Source: Eubacteriales Family XIII. Incertae Sedis bacterium (lineage in GTDB: Bacteria; Bacillota; Clostridia; Peptostreptococcales; Anaerovoracaceae). Taken from it: a stretch of DNA of 5,010 nt. The stretch covers positions 1 through 5,010 of the forward strand of contig JAISZM010000049.1 of NCBI GenBank assembly GCA_031269205.1, given 5' to 3'. The translations under genes and the position numbers were made by a program. The notes beneath the pieces are model-generated. The model saw only the letters and a list, made by a program, of their open reading frames with translations. It had not been told where the DNA came from and did no database searches. This document shows, piece after piece, positions 4,817-5,010 of this stretch (positions within the stretch are counted from its first letter, which is position 1; each line of letters begins with the position of its first letter).

Positions 4817-5010
4817 TTAGTACGGGTAACATATAGAAGATGAGAACATGATGTACAAAAAAACAGAGTAGGTTTTATAACGCTATGTGTCACAGGACAA
4901 ACGCATCAATTGAGAGACAAGACGAAATGGGAGACATACCGACAGGCAAATAAATGGCGAAACAACAACGATAGTGCCGCTTCGCTGTTTGTTCGGGTAC
5001 CGTAGATAAA
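4817..5010. other. A/T-richer right end with no supportable gene
   Basis: No ORF longer than about 25 codons with a credible start is visible. Candidates are ATG 4852 (stops after six codons) and ATG 4885-4953 (22 residues, no Shine-Dalgarno). I see no clear hairpin with a T-run, so the terminator of the DUF3990 operon was not located. The end of the window may be upstream of another gene. Confidence 0.5.

Noticed and set aside
4885..4953. 22-codon ORF downstream of the cassette
   Set aside because: It has no Shine-Dalgarno and no recognisable sequence, and is expected by chance.

Overview
The window looks like a chromosomal stretch from a member of the Bacillota, most likely a fairly GC-rich clostridial or Paenibacillus-like organism. 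This rests on family content and not on any marker gene. DUF4956 membrane proteins with Cthe_2159-type carbohydrate-binding beta-helix proteins, an ECF sigma factor paired with a DUF4179 protein, and DUF3990/DUF3791 cassettes are all typical of that group. Strong AGGAGG-type ribosome binding sites and two well-supported TTG starts also fit.

Left part (1-1311), minus strand. The N-terminal half of a DUF4956 membrane protein runs off the left edge (1-313). It is preceded by a C/A-rich, repeat-bearing leader (314-511). Upstream lies an ORF (512-1273) that carries only the C-terminal part of a Cthe_2159-like carbohydrate-binding protein. Its first ~28 residues match nothing I recognise, and a perfect 12-bp inverted repeat (1163-1193) sits where the recognisable homology begins. 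I read it as a decayed or rearranged gene. DUF4956, polyphosphate polymerase (VTC domain), CotH and Cthe_2159-type genes commonly sit together, so this is probably the edge of such a cell-surface locus.

Middle part (1312-3535), minus strand. A two-gene, translationally coupled operon encodes an ECF-type RNA polymerase sigma factor (2828-3535, TTG start) and a membrane-anchored DUF4179/DUF5643 protein (1312-2835), its presumed anti-sigma factor or sensor. The genes overlap by 8 bases. The sigma factor has an extra charged, repetitive C-terminal tail. The DUF4179 protein has a long acidic low-complexity insert with a 27-residue tandem duplication. A consensus TATAAT and two CTCAT...GGGAAAC-like direct repeats 40 bp apart lie upstream.

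Right part (3786-4816), plus strand, divergent from the sigma operon and visibly richer in A/T. A near-consensus promoter is followed by three tightly packed genes: a DUF3990 protein with the features of an ADP-ribosyltransferase fold (TTG start), a small 89-residue protein of unassigned family, and a 64-residue DUF3791 protein. Gene arrangement suggests a toxin with small partner or antidote proteins. This is the most interesting system in the window. The last 194 bases hold no gene I can support.
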